Counted from the stretch's first letter, positions 34,679-42,830 are shown. The stretch: DNA of 64,000 nt from Candidatus Cetobacterium colombiensis (GCF_033962415.1 NZ_JAVIKH010000001.1:248001-312000), one strand, 5' to 3'. Numbers and translations: made by a program. Notes: generated by a model not told the origin, from the sequence alone.

Positions 34679-35095
34679 TTATAAAGAATTTAATGCTGCT
34701 TTAGCAATTTCCATATCCTCTTCTACAGTTCCACCACTTACACCAACTGCTCCTACTATCTCTCCATCTACAAGAATAGGAAATCCTCCTCCAAAAGTTA
34801 TTATTCTTGAATTATTTGTTAAATTTAAACCATATAAACTTTGTCCAGGTAAAACAACTTCACTTAATTCATTAGTTCCTTTTTTTAAAGCCCACGCTGT
34901 AAAAGCTTTGTTTATAGAGATATCAACACTTGTAACAAAAGCTTCATCCATTCTTTCTAAATACAATAAATTTCCACCATTATCTACAACAGAAAATACT
35001 ACTGGTACTTTAATTTCCATCGCTTTTTTTAAAGCTCCTTCACCCATTTTTTTAGAAGCTTCTAATGTAATTTGATTGATTTTTTTTGTAATCAT
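34679..35095 (-). CDS. GlcG/HbpS (PduO C-terminal)-like protein
   Basis: A 138-residue protein with PVVFSVVDNGGNLLYLERMD, AFVTSVDISINKAFTAWAL and ITFGGGFPILVDGEIVGAVG. These are signatures of the GlcG/HbpS family, to which OrfY of the Klebsiella dha regulon belongs; some members bind haem or cobalamin. The longer frame extends 37 codons upstream, but GGAGG sits seven bases before the ATG at 35095, which is therefore the start. It is the first gene of the dehydratase operon. Confidence 0.87.
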   Translation of the reverse strand: MITKKINQITLEASKKMGEGALKKAMEIKVPVVFSVVDNGGNLLYLERMDEAFVTSVDISINKAFTAWALKKGTNELSEVVLPGQSLYGLNLTNNSRIITFGGGFPILVDGEIVGAVGVSGGTVEEDMEIAKAALNSL

Positions 35096-35121
35096 AACCA
35101 TTCCTCCATTTATCTTCAATT

Positions 35122-35150
35122 TTTTATGTTCATATATCGAATAGTAACAA
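35122..35150 (-). promoter_or_regulatory. promoter of the dehydratase operon
   Basis: Minus-strand TTGTTA (35145-35150), 17-base spacer, weak ATAAAA (35122-35127). The weak -10 fits an activator-dependent promoter. Confidence 0.5.
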
Positions 35151-35163
35151 CTTTTTCTACATA

Positions 35164-35263
35164 CTTCAAGGTAATATCTTTTCTTAAAATGGTACTTTTT
35201 TATCATATTTTATAATAATGATTTTTTTTTACCATTTTTAAGTGCTTTTTTACCTTGTTCAAG
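35164..35263. promoter_or_regulatory. mirrored operator-like sites between dhaT and the dehydratase operon
   Basis: Four related sites contain an A-A/T-GGTA core. Two point rightward (CTTCAAGGTAA at 35164, CTTAAAATGGTA at 35183) and two leftward (TACCATTTTTAAG at 35230, TTACCTTGTTCAAG at 35250). Site starts are 19 and 20 bases apart on each side, about two helical turns, as expected for AraC-type binding sites. The outer sites lie 10-13 bases behind the TTGTTA elements of the two divergent promoters. The PocR-type regulator is the obvious candidate protein. Confidence 0.6.
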
Positions 35264-35273
35264 ACGTTTTTTT

Positions 35274-35302
35274 TTGTTACTCTTAAAACGAAACAATAAA
35301 TA
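35274..35302 (+). promoter_or_regulatory. dhaT: promoter of dhaT
   Basis: TTGTTA (35274-35279), 17-base spacer, TAAATA (35297-35302). The -35 element is the same as that of the divergent dehydratase promoter. Confidence 0.5.
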
Positions 35303-35324
35303 TTTATTTTGGGAGGAATTTATA

Positions 35325-36482
35325 ATGAGATTTTATGATTATTTAATGCCTAGCGTTAACTTTTTTGGACCTGGATGTCTTAGTGTAGTTGGGGATAGAG
35401 CTCAAATACTAAACGGAAAAAAAGCTTTAATCGTTACTGATAAATTTTTACATTCATTAAAAGATGGAGCTGTAGAAAAAACTATAAAGTATTTAGAAGA
35501 AGCTGGAGTTAAAAGTGTTGTATTTGATAATGTTGAGCCTAATCCTAAAGATACAAATGTATATGAAGGTGCTGACATGTACAAAAAAGAGGGATGTGAT
35601 ATGATTATTACTGTTGGAGGTGGATCTCCTCATGACTGTGGTAAAGGTATTGGTATCGCTGTTACTCACCCTGGTAATATTTGTGACTATGCTGGAATTG
35701 AAACTCTAACAAATCCTCTTCCTCCAATTATTGCTATAAATACTACTGCTGGAACAGCTTCTGAAGTTACTAGACATGCAGTTATTACAAATACTAAAAC
35801 TAAAGTTAAATTTGTAATTGTTAGCTGGAGAAATTTACCACAAGTTTCTATCAATGACCCTTTACTTATGGTAGGAAAACCCGCTGGTTTAACTGCTGCT
35901 ACAGGTATGGATGCTCTTACTCATGCTATTGAAGCTTATGTTTCTAAAGATGCAAATCCAGTTACTGATGCTGCTGCTATTCAAGCAATTAAATTAATTT
36001 CTAAAAATTTAAGACAAGCTGTTGCCAATGGTGAAAATTTAAAAGCAAGAGAAAATATGGCTTATGGATCACTTTTAGCTGGAATGGCTTTTAATAATGG
36101 AAATTTAGGTTATGTACATGCTATGGCTCATCAACTTGGTGGTCTTTATGATATGCCTCATGGTGTTGCTAATGCTATGTTACTTCCTCATGTTTGTCGT
36201 TATAATATGATTGCTAATCCTGAAAAATTTGCTGATATAGCTGAGTTTATGGGAGAAAAAATAGAGGGATTATCTACAATTGAAGCTGCTGAAAAATCAA
36301 TTGAAGCTATATTTAGATTATCAAGTGATGTTGGAATTCCTAAGAGTTTAAAAGAAGCAGGAGTTAAAGAAGAAGATATCGAACTTATGTCAATCAATGC
36401 TTTAAAAGATGGAAATGCTTTTAGCAACCCTAGAAAAGGTTCTGAAAAAGATATTGCTAAGATTTTTAGAAGTGCAATGTAA
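35325..36482 (+). CDS. dhaT: 1,3-propanediol dehydrogenase (iron-containing)
   Basis: A 385-residue group III alcohol dehydrogenase starting RFYDYLMPSVNFFGPG, the typical DhaT beginning. GGGSPHDCGKGIGI binds NAD; the metal ligands are Asp/His residues in MDALTHAIEAY and in YVHAMAHQLGGLYDMPHGV. It reduces 3-hydroxypropionaldehyde to 1,3-propanediol, reoxidising NADH. The longer frame lacks a ribosome site; GGGAGG lies eight bases ahead of this ATG. It is divergent from the dehydratase operon and ends at a strong terminator. Confidence 0.94.
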   Translation: MRFYDYLMPSVNFFGPGCLSVVGDRAQILNGKKALIVTDKFLHSLKDGAVEKTIKYLEEAGVKSVVFDNVEPNPKDTNVYEGADMYKKEGCDMIITVGGGSPHDCGKGIGIAVTHPGNICDYAGIETLTNPLPPIIAINTTAGTASEVTRHAVITNTKTKVKFVIVSWRNLPQVSINDPLLMVGKPAGLTAATGMDALTHAIEAYVSKDANPVTDAAAIQAIKLISKNLRQAVANGENLKARENMAYGSLLAGMAFNNGNLGYVHAMAHQLGGLYDMPHGVANAMLLPHVCRYNMIANPEKFADIAEFMGEKIEGLSTIEAAEKSIEAIFRLSSDVGIPKSLKEAGVKEEDIELMSINALKDGNAFSNPRKGSEKDIAKIFRSAM

Positions 36483-36486
36483 AAAT

Positions 36487-36514
36487 AAAAAAACCTCCCA
36501 CGGGAGGTTTTTTT
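36487..36514. terminator. bidirectional terminator
   Basis: A 13-bp stem AAAAAAACCTCCC/GGGAGGTTTTTTT with a 2-base apparent loop between dhaT and a convergent lipoprotein gene. Confidence 0.85.
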
Positions 36515-36875
36515 AATATCCTGATGTATATGGTTGACTATAATAAGGTCTATCATATTGTTGATTATACTGATTGTTATATTGTGGTGGTTGATTATAT
36601 TGCGGTTGATTGTACTGTGGTTGTCCATAATATGGTTGTTCATTTGTATCTTTTATTGCTTGAGTTTGATCTTGAACTGATCCAACTAATGCTCCTCCTA
36701 GAGCTCCAATTCCTGCTCCTAAAAGTGTAGCTTTACTGTCTCCACCTATTGCTTGACCTAATAATGCTCCTGCTCCTGCTCCTACTGTTGTTGAACCAAT
36801 CGTATTTGACCCAACATTAGAGCATCCTGATAATAACACTAATGACACAATTGATAACAATAAATATTTTTTCAT
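36513..36875 (-). CDS. glycine-zipper lipoprotein with Gln/Tyr/Pro-rich tail
   Basis: A 120-residue precursor. The lipobox LSGC (Cys17) follows a short signal peptide. The next 45 residues form a glycine-zipper (TTVGAGAGALLGQAIGG, then LLGAGIGALGGALVGS), as in outer-membrane lipoproteins of the Gly-zipper group. The last 40 residues repeat QPQYNQP-like units. The start is set by AAGGAG seven bases before the ATG; a longer frame has no ribosome site. It probably sits at the outer membrane. Function unknown. Confidence 0.75.
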   Translation of the reverse strand: MKKYLLLSIVSLVLLSGCSNVGSNTIGSTTVGAGAGALLGQAIGGDSKATLLGAGIGALGGALVGSVQDQTQAIKDTNEQPYYGQPQYNQPQYNQPPQYNNQYNQQYDRPYYSQPYTSGY

Positions 36876-36929
36876 ATAAAACTCCTTTTCCAAATCTTGT
36901 TTTGTTATTTTTATATTTTTCACTTACAA

Positions 36930-37088
36930 TTACTCTTCAATTACAGTTCTATTAATCATAAACTTTATAAGAGAAAATAAAAAGAACGGAGAAGCTAGTC
37001 CGAAAGTTATAACAACTAAAACCGTCCATCCTAATAAAAATAATAGACTATCTGCAAAACTTACATCGCATCTTAATTTCTTTACCAT
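36930..37088 (-). CDS. small membrane protein (DUF6693-like)
   Basis: A 52-residue protein beginning MVKKLRCDVSFADSLLFLLG, with two hydrophobic stretches around WTVLVVITFGLASPFFLFSL and an ending INRTVIEE. The order (a polar DVSFAD start, a hydrophobic hairpin, KFMINRTVI) resembles small DUF6693-type membrane proteins; that name is from recall. AGAGGTG lies six bases upstream. It lies just upstream of the glycine-zipper lipoprotein and could share its transcript. Confidence 0.6.
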   Translation of the reverse strand: MVKKLRCDVSFADSLLFLLGWTVLVVITFGLASPFFLFSLIKFMINRTVIEE

Positions 37089-37178
37089 TTAATTCACCTC
37101 TTTATTTTTTATATTCTATCATAATATATTTTTTCTTTTTATTTTACAAGTTTTTTGTAAACATTCCTCTTTGAAATC

Positions 37179-37207
37179 TAGACATTAAATAATTAATATT
37201 GTATAAT
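37179..37207 (+). promoter_or_regulatory. promoter of the flavin reductase-like gene
   Basis: TAGACA (37179-37184), 17-base spacer, perfect TATAAT (37202-37207). Confidence 0.7.
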
Positions 37208-37244
37208 AAAAAGATAATATATAAGAAAATATAAGGAGAATTAA

Positions 37245-37922
37245 ATGACCAAAGAACTATTTAAAGGAAGTGTAGTTTTAAATCCTGTTCCAGCTGTAGT
37301 TATTACATCTAAGAATAAGGATGGGGTTGAAAATGCATTTACTGTTGCTTGGACAGGTACAATTTGTACAAATCCACCAATGTTATCTATATCTATCAGA
37401 CCAGAAAGATTATCTTATGAATATATAAAAGAAACTATGGAATTTACTGTGAATTTACCAAACACTTTCCAAGTTAGAGAAACTGACTATTGTGGAGTAA
37501 TTTCAGGAAGAGATGTAAATAAAATTAAACATCTTGGTTTAACTTCTAAGCCTGGACATCATGTTAATTCACCTTATCTAGAGGAATTTCCAATTAATAT
37601 TGAATGTAAAGTTAAACAAATTATCCCATTAGGAACTCATGACTTATTTTTAGCAGAAGTTGTTGGATCACATATCAATAAAAATATCATTGATGAAAAA
37701 GGAAAGATACATTTTGAGTGGGCGAATCTGATTAATTATTGTCACGGAGAATACTTCCCTATGACAAAAAAACCAATTGGACAATTTGGATTTTCTGTAG
37801 CAAAAAATCCTCTATTAATAGAAAAATATAAGCACATAAAATCTTATGTTGAATATAAAGATGAAAAGAATAATAGAAAACCTAAAAAAAAGGTAAAAGT
37901 AAAAAGTAAAAAGAAAAAATAA
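37245..37922 (+). CDS. flavin reductase-like FMN-binding protein
   Basis: A 225-residue protein of the DIM6/NTAB flavin reductase family. PVPAVVITSKNKDGVENAFT and GTICTNPPMLSISIRPERLS form the FMN-binding split barrel; FTVNLPNTFQV and DYCGVISGRDVNK follow. Such enzymes bind FMN and reduce flavin or other acceptors. The last 30 residues are an unusual Lys-rich tail (NNRKPKKKVKVKSKKKK) that could bind nucleic acid or membrane surface. The substrate is not predicted. Confidence 0.85.
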   Translation: MTKELFKGSVVLNPVPAVVITSKNKDGVENAFTVAWTGTICTNPPMLSISIRPERLSYEYIKETMEFTVNLPNTFQVRETDYCGVISGRDVNKIKHLGLTSKPGHHVNSPYLEEFPINIECKVKQIIPLGTHDLFLAEVVGSHINKNIIDEKGKIHFEWANLINYCHGEYFPMTKKPIGQFGFSVAKNPLLIEKYKHIKSYVEYKDEKNNRKPKKKVKVKSKKKK

Positions 37923-37940
37923 TAAAATACAAAAAATAAA

Positions 37941-37978
37941 AAAGAGCAGATGGGCAGCTTATAACCCATCTGCTCTTT
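37941..37978 (+). terminator. strong terminator before the MATE gene
   Basis: A 14-bp perfect stem AAAGAGCAGATGGG/CCCATCTGCTCTTT with a 10-base loop, followed by TACTTT. Confidence 0.75.
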
Positions 37979-37999
37979 ACTTTACAAAGGAGTGTTACA

Positions 38000-39355
38000 A
38001 TGTTTCAAAAAATCAAATTTGAAAAAAGTTTTATCAAAATGTTAATGGCTTTAGCCATTCCGATTATTTTACAAAGTTTAATCACTGCCTCTTTAAATCT
38101 TCTTGACAATATCATGGTAGGAAAATTAGGTGAAAGTGAAATTGCTGCTGTTGGTTTATCCAACCAATTTTATATGATCTTCTTTTACTCTGTAGCAGGA
38201 GTAGGAATGGGAGCTTCTATATTCATGTCACAACTCTGGGGGAAAAAAGACGTTAAAAAAATTCATGAATTTTTAGATTTATCTCTTTTAATTTCTCTTG
38301 GTGTTTCTATATTTTTTGCTGCTATAGCTTTAATTTTTCCAGCAAAAATTATTCATATTTTCTTGAATGATCCTATAGTTACATCTCTTGGAGTAAGTTA
38401 TTTAAGAATTGTTGCTGTAAGTTATATATTATCATCTATAACACTAGCGTATTCAATGGCTCTTAGAAGCACTGCTCAAACAAAGTTACCTATGTACGGA
38501 AGTATTGTTGGAATTTTATTCAACGGAATTTTAAACTATCTATTTATTTTTGGTAAATTTGGAGCTCCTAAAATGGGTGTTGCTGGAGCTGCATTGGGAA
38601 CAACAATTTCAAGAGCGATGGAATTAAGTTTTGTTCTTTTCATGATCTATAAATATGACAATGTTATTGCTACTAAATTTCACGGTCTAAAAGAACTATC
38701 TATTGCTAAATTTAAAGAATTTTTTAAAATTGCATCGCCAGTTATTTTTAATGATATCATGTGGATTTTAGGTATCTCAACATATTCCATTGCCTATGCT
38801 AAACTAGGAGTTAATGCTACAGCAACAATGCAAATTGCAATCACTGTTAATAATATGTTTAATATTTTCGGTATAGGTATTGGAGCAGCTTCTGCTATTA
38901 TTATTGGTAATAAAATTGGAGCTGGATTAAAAGATGAAGCTCATTCACTTTCTATTAAAATCTCTCAATTTGGAGTTTTATTAGGATTTGTAATTGGAAT
39001 TGCTTTTTATTTTATCTCACCTCTCGTTGTAAGTGCATTTAAAATAACCCCTGAAACAGCAAGAAATGTAATTATTGTATTAAAAATAATGGCGTTCTTT
39101 ATTCCAGCAAGATTTTATGCTATTATACAAGTAATAGGTACTTTAAGAGGTGGAGGAGATGTTGTTTATGCAATTGCTACTGAAATGATTGGAATTTGGA
39201 TAATTGGAATTCCTATGGCTTTTGCTGCTATTCACTTCATTCCCGGATTATCTATAACAACTCTATACTTTATAATATGTTTAGAGGAACTTGTTAAATG
39301 TGCCATAACATATCCTCGTGTTACATCTTATAAATGGATTAGAAGTTTAGTTTAG
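38000..39355 (+). CDS. MATE family efflux transporter
   Basis: A 451-residue membrane protein with about 12 hydrophobic segments. The first half has ALAIPIILQSLITASLNLLD and DNIMVGKLGESEIAAVGLSN, the classical MATE signature; the second half repeats the pattern (ASPVIFNDIMWILGISTY). MATE proteins export cationic drugs or metabolites using Na+ or H+ gradients. The substrate is unknown. AAGGAG lies eight bases before the ATG. It heads a run with the Ca/Na antiporter (gap eight bases) and the hydrolase. Confidence 0.9.
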   Translation: MFQKIKFEKSFIKMLMALAIPIILQSLITASLNLLDNIMVGKLGESEIAAVGLSNQFYMIFFYSVAGVGMGASIFMSQLWGKKDVKKIHEFLDLSLLISLGVSIFFAAIALIFPAKIIHIFLNDPIVTSLGVSYLRIVAVSYILSSITLAYSMALRSTAQTKLPMYGSIVGILFNGILNYLFIFGKFGAPKMGVAGAALGTTISRAMELSFVLFMIYKYDNVIATKFHGLKELSIAKFKEFFKIASPVIFNDIMWILGISTYSIAYAKLGVNATATMQIAITVNNMFNIFGIGIGAASAIIIGNKIGAGLKDEAHSLSIKISQFGVLLGFVIGIAFYFISPLVVSAFKITPETARNVIIVLKIMAFFIPARFYAIIQVIGTLRGGGDVVYAIATEMIGIWIIGIPMAFAAIHFIPGLSITTLYFIICLEELVKCAITYPRVTSYKWIRSLV

Positions 39356-39363
39356 GAGGTTTT

Positions 39364-40284
39364 ATGTTATCCGTAATTATTTTACTTGTAGGAGTAGTTT
39401 TTTTAGTATTTGGAGCAAATTTTCTAGTTGATGGTGCTTCTGTAATTGCCAAAAAATTTAATATTCCTAATATTGTTATTGGTCTTACAATTGTAGCTTT
39501 TGGAACTTCTGCTCCTGAGCTTGTTGTAAATGTTATTTCTGCATTAAATGGAAAATCTGCAATAACATTAGGTAATGTTATTGGTAGTAACGTTATTAAC
39601 ATTCTTGTTATTTTAGGAATTACAGCACTTATTTATCCTTTAACAGTAGGAAGAAATACCGTTAGATTTGAAATTCCAATAGCACTTTTTGCCTCTGTTT
39701 TAACATATGTTTTATCTAAAAATGGAATACTTAGTAGAGTAGATGGATTTATATTACTTGGATTTTTCATTCTATTTCTTATGTATAACACATATTTAAC
39801 TGTTACAAATAGAGAAGAAAGTGAACTTGATGTAAAAAACTATACTTTGCCTATTGCCATAGGAGTAACAATTTTAGGTTTTATTCTTCTAGTTTTCGGA
39901 GGTAAATTTATTGTTGATTCTGCTGTTGATTTAGCTAGAAATTTTGGAATCTCAGAAAGAGTTATATCTGTTACAGTTGTTTCTCTAGGAACTTCTTTAC
40001 CTGAGCTTGCAACTTCAGTTGTTGCTGCATTTAAAAAAAATACAGATATTGCTATTGGAAATGTTGTAGGTTCTAATATTTTTAACACTTTCTTTATTTT
40101 AGGAATTTCTACTGTTATAGCCCCTATCGCTATTCCAAGTGGAGCTATGATCGATTTAATTTTAAATATGGCCGCTGCTATTTTACTTTTAGTTTTTGTT
40201 TTAAGAGGTTATAAATTAAAAAGAATTCATGGTTTATTCTTTTTAGCTATTTATTCTGCTTACTTATATTCTCTTTTTAAATAA
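39364..40284 (+). CDS. calcium/sodium antiporter (YrbG family)
   Basis: A 306-residue CaCA-family antiporter with about ten hydrophobic segments. The duplicated ion-binding repeats are clear: AFGTSAPELVVNVISALNGK with GNVIGSNVINI, and SLGTSLPELATSVVAAFKK with GNVVGSNIFNT. It exchanges Ca2+ for Na+ or K+ across the inner membrane. It begins eight bases after the MATE gene, with TTAGGAGG ahead of the ATG. Confidence 0.92.
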   Translation: MLSVIILLVGVVFLVFGANFLVDGASVIAKKFNIPNIVIGLTIVAFGTSAPELVVNVISALNGKSAITLGNVIGSNVINILVILGITALIYPLTVGRNTVRFEIPIALFASVLTYVLSKNGILSRVDGFILLGFFILFLMYNTYLTVTNREESELDVKNYTLPIAIGVTILGFILLVFGGKFIVDSAVDLARNFGISERVISVTVVSLGTSLPELATSVVAAFKKNTDIAIGNVVGSNIFNTFFILGISTVIAPIAIPSGAMIDLILNMAAAILLLVFVLRGYKLKRIHGLFFLAIYSAYLYSLFK

Positions 40285-40307
40285 TTCTCTAGATAGGAGG
40301 TATTAAA

Positions 40308-41180
40308 ATTAAAGTTATATATGAAAATACAAACTCTCCTATAGGAGTTGTCCAAATCATACATGGAATGAGTGAGTATTCTAATAGATATCTCGAATTC
40401 ACTAATTTCCTAAATAAAAATAGATATGTTGTGGTTTTATCTGATCATAGAGGCCATGGTGAAAAAGCTCTTTTAAACGGAACTTTAGGAAATTTTACTG
40501 GTTCTTTTGATACTTTAGTTTTTGATCAAGTTAATATTAGCAAAGAAATAAAAGAGCTGTTTCCTAATTTACCTATTTTTATTTTAGGTCATAGTATGGG
40601 ATCTTTTATAGCACAAAAACATATGAAAGTCTATTCTAAAGAGAAATTTAGTTATATCTTTATGGGAAGTTGTTATGAAAGAAAATTAATGACTTTAATT
40701 GGAAAGGTTTTATTTAAGTCTATTTCTCTCTTAACTTCTAATCCTAAAAAAATCTTTAATGACATTCTTTTTTTAGGAACTAACTCAAGAATTAAAGAAA
40801 AAGGTAAAAATAGTTCTTCGTGGTTAAGCAGAGACCCTGAAGTAGTTAAAGATTTTTTACAAGACCCTCATTGTGGTTTTAGTTATACTCCAAAATTTTA
40901 CTATAATTTTTTAGATTTTTTATCTAAACTTTATAAAAAAGATAGCTTTAATTTTGTAAATAAAAAAACACCAATTTTAATTATTTCAGGAGAAGAAGAT
41001 CCTATTGGATTATATGGAATTGGTGTAAAATCACTTTATAACTTTTATAAAACTTTGGAATTTAAAAATATTTCCATAATTCTTTATAAAGATTGTAGAC
41101 ACGAAATTTTAAATGAATTAAATAAAAAAAATGTTTACAAAGATATTTTAAAATGGTTAAACGAAAAAGGAAGAGTCTAA
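40308..41180 (+). CDS. alpha/beta hydrolase starting at ATT
   Basis: A 290-residue serine hydrolase of the lysophospholipase/monoacylglycerol lipase type. The first in-frame ATG (40368) would cut off strand one and the oxyanion HG motif in VVQIIHGMSEYSNRYLE, which lies across it. Going upstream, the frame stays open to ATT at 40308, seven bases after a perfect AGGAGG, with no ATG, GTG or TTG in frame. The triad is visible: Ser in GHSMGS, Asp in SGEEDPIG, His in CRHEILNE. Third gene of the MATE run. A sequencing error or RNA-level effect cannot be excluded. Confidence 0.78.
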   Translation: MKVIYENTNSPIGVVQIIHGMSEYSNRYLEFTNFLNKNRYVVVLSDHRGHGEKALLNGTLGNFTGSFDTLVFDQVNISKEIKELFPNLPIFILGHSMGSFIAQKHMKVYSKEKFSYIFMGSCYERKLMTLIGKVLFKSISLLTSNPKKIFNDILFLGTNSRIKEKGKNSSSWLSRDPEVVKDFLQDPHCGFSYTPKFYYNFLDFLSKLYKKDSFNFVNKKTPILIISGEEDPIGLYGIGVKSLYNFYKTLEFKNISIILYKDCRHEILNELNKKNVYKDILKWLNEKGRV

Positions 41181-41196
41181 TTGTACTCTTCCTTTT
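41165..41196. terminator. bidirectional terminator
   Basis: A 12-bp stem AAAAGGAAGAGT/ACTCTTCCTTTT overlaps the end of the hydrolase gene and separates it from the convergent membrane-protein gene. Confidence 0.8.
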
Positions 41197-41850
41197 CTAT
41201 TTTAAAACTTTTGTTTTTATAATCTTAATTTCAGATAAAATACTTCTATGTTGTAAATTTTTTATATCTTTATTATTTAATTTGAAAAAATATTGAATAA
41301 TTGGCCCTACACATAATGATGAAACAATTGTTCCAATACCTACTGTTCCACCTAAAAAATAACCTAAAGTAAGAACTATTAACTCTATACTAGTTTTTAT
41401 TTTCCACAGAGGATACTTTAGTTTTTTTGTTAAAATAACCATTAATCCATCTCTAGGACCACATCCTAGACCTGTAGAAATGTATGCGTAACACCCATAA
41501 CTAAATACCAATATCCCTATTATTAGTATAATCACTTTTTTTATTAAAATATCTCCTTTTGGAATTATATCTAAATAGATATACATATCTATGAAAACTC
41601 CAAATAATAAAAAATTTATCAGTGTTCCACTTCCCATAGGTTGCTTTAAAAAAATACTAAACAAAACAACTACAGCTCCTACTAGAAGATTTGCTTCTCC
41701 TAAAGTTACCCCAATAGTTTTGTTTAACCCTTGATTTAAAACATCCCAAGGTGATAAACCTAAATTAGAATTTAAAATTATAACAACACCTAACGAACAT
41801 AATAATAACCCAATAATTAATTTGAAATACCTTAATAATTCTTTCTTCAT
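41197..41850 (-). CDS. YczE/YyaS/YitT family membrane protein
   Basis: A 217-residue protein with about five to six hydrophobic segments. The pattern SLGVVIILNSNLGLSPWDVL near the start and STGLGCGPRDGLMVIL in the middle are family signatures. Its function is not established. A TATAAT at 41882-41887 with TGA extension is the likely promoter, enclosed by an inverted repeat. The gene stands alone. Confidence 0.82.
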   Translation of the reverse strand: MKKELLRYFKLIIGLLLCSLGVVIILNSNLGLSPWDVLNQGLNKTIGVTLGEANLLVGAVVVLFSIFLKQPMGSGTLINFLLFGVFIDMYIYLDIIPKGDILIKKVIILIIGILVFSYGCYAYISTGLGCGPRDGLMVILTKKLKYPLWKIKTSIELIVLTLGYFLGGTVGIGTIVSSLCVGPIIQYFFKLNNKDIKNLQHRSILSEIKIIKTKVLK

Positions 41851-41868
41851 TGTCTCATCCTTTCATAA

Positions 41869-41904
41869 TTTTTGTTGAGACATTATATCACTTTTCAACA
41901 AAAA
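41869..41904. promoter_or_regulatory. inverted repeat around the YczE-like promoter
   Basis: TTTTTGTTGA (41869-41878) and TCAACAAAAA (41895-41904) form a 10-bp inverted repeat. The minus-strand TATAAT (41882-41887) lies inside it. A repressor site is likely. Confidence 0.5.
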
Positions 41905-41990
41905 ACAAAATTTTATTTGATTTTTTTTTATTTTTATATGAAAATATAATTAATCAATAAACTTTTTAAAAAAATTAGGAGGATTTCCAA

Positions 41991-42635
41991 ATGAAAAATT
42001 TTAAACTCCCTACAGGAGTATATGCAATAACAGATTCTAAATCTGGAAAAAATAAAAAATTTTTAGAGTATTGTGAGGAACTTTTAAAAGGTGGAGCTAA
42101 AATTATACAATATAGAGAAAAAAAGAGAGATTTAAAAACTCTTTTGAGTGAAGCAAAAGCTTTAAGAGAATTAACAAAAAAATACGATGCAATCTTTATT
42201 GTTAATGATTATCTAGATATTGCTTTATTATCCGATGCTGATGGAATACACATTGGACAAGATGACCTTCCAATTAAAGATGTTCGAAAAGTTTTAGGGA
42301 ATGATAAAATTATTGGAATATCGACACATAATCCCAAAGAAGCTCAACAAGCTATGGTTGATGGAGCTGACTACATTGGTGTGGGACCAATTTTTTATAC
42401 TGAAACAAAAGAGGATATAGGTGACCTTGTTACATTGGAATTTTTAGATTTTGTGGATAAAAATATTGATTTACCTTACGTTGCCATTGGAGGAATTAAA
42501 GAAAATAATATTGAACAAGTTCTTTCAAAAGGAGCTAAATCTATCTGTTTAATATCTGAATTAATTGGTGCAAAAGATACTTTAGAAACTACAAAAAGAA
42601 TCAATAACTTTATAATTAATTGGTATGAAAAATAA
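41991..42635 (+). CDS. thiE: thiamine-phosphate synthase
   Basis: A 214-residue TIM-barrel enzyme. GVYAITDSKSGKNKKFLEYC starts the chain; GGAKIIQYREKKRDLKTLL, FIVNDYLDIALLSDADGIHI, GQDDLP and GVGPIFYTETKED are ThiE signatures. It joins the pyrimidine and thiazole precursors into thiamine phosphate. No other thi gene is nearby and no TPP riboswitch is visible. AGGAGG lies eight bases upstream. Confidence 0.95.
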   Translation: MKNFKLPTGVYAITDSKSGKNKKFLEYCEELLKGGAKIIQYREKKRDLKTLLSEAKALRELTKKYDAIFIVNDYLDIALLSDADGIHIGQDDLPIKDVRKVLGNDKIIGISTHNPKEAQQAMVDGADYIGVGPIFYTETKEDIGDLVTLEFLDFVDKNIDLPYVAIGGIKENNIEQVLSKGAKSICLISELIGAKDTLETTKRINNFIINWYEK

Positions 42636-42639
42636 AAAA

Positions 42640-42661
42640 AAGCACAGATTATTCTGTGCTT
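42640..42661 (-). terminator. terminator of the six-tRNA operon
   Basis: An 8-bp stem AAGCACAG/CTGTGCTT with a T run only on the minus strand, so it serves the leftward tRNA genes. Confidence 0.8.
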
Positions 42662-42662
42662 A

Positions 42663-42752
42663 AAATTCTAAATGGTGCCTAGAAAAGGATTCGAACCTTC
42701 GACCGCTCGGGTATGAACCGAGTGCTCTAGCCAACTGAGCTATCTAGGCAAA
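42663..42752 (-). repeat. 90-bp direct repeat, left copy (tRNA-Met)
   Basis: Identical to 55134-55223, in the same orientation; it covers the whole tRNA-Met gene plus about ten bases on its 3' side and three on its 5' side. Confidence 0.85.
42673..42749 (-). tRNA. tRNA-Met (CAT)
   Basis: A 77-base cloverleaf with GCCTAGA/TCTAGGC acceptor stem, CTCGG/CCGAG anticodon stem, loop TTCATAC and encoded CCA. The anticodon CAT could also be an elongator Met or Ile2 tRNA; the type cannot be settled by eye. Exact duplicate at 55144-55220. Confidence 0.92.
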
Positions 42753-42827
42753 TGGCTGGGGTGGCTGGATTCGAACCAACGCATGACGGAGTCAAAGTCC
42801 GTTGCCTTACCGCTTGGCGACACCCCA
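42753..42827 (-). tRNA. tRNA-Gln (TTG)
   Basis: A 75-base gene with TGGGGTG/CACCCCA acceptor stem, loop CTTTGAC and encoded CCA. Confidence 0.94.
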
Positions 42828-42830
42828 AAG

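Noticed and set aside
41905-41990. TPP riboswitch ahead of thiE
   Set aside because: No CUGAGA or THI-box sequence in the short leader; only AT-rich DNA and a ribosome site.
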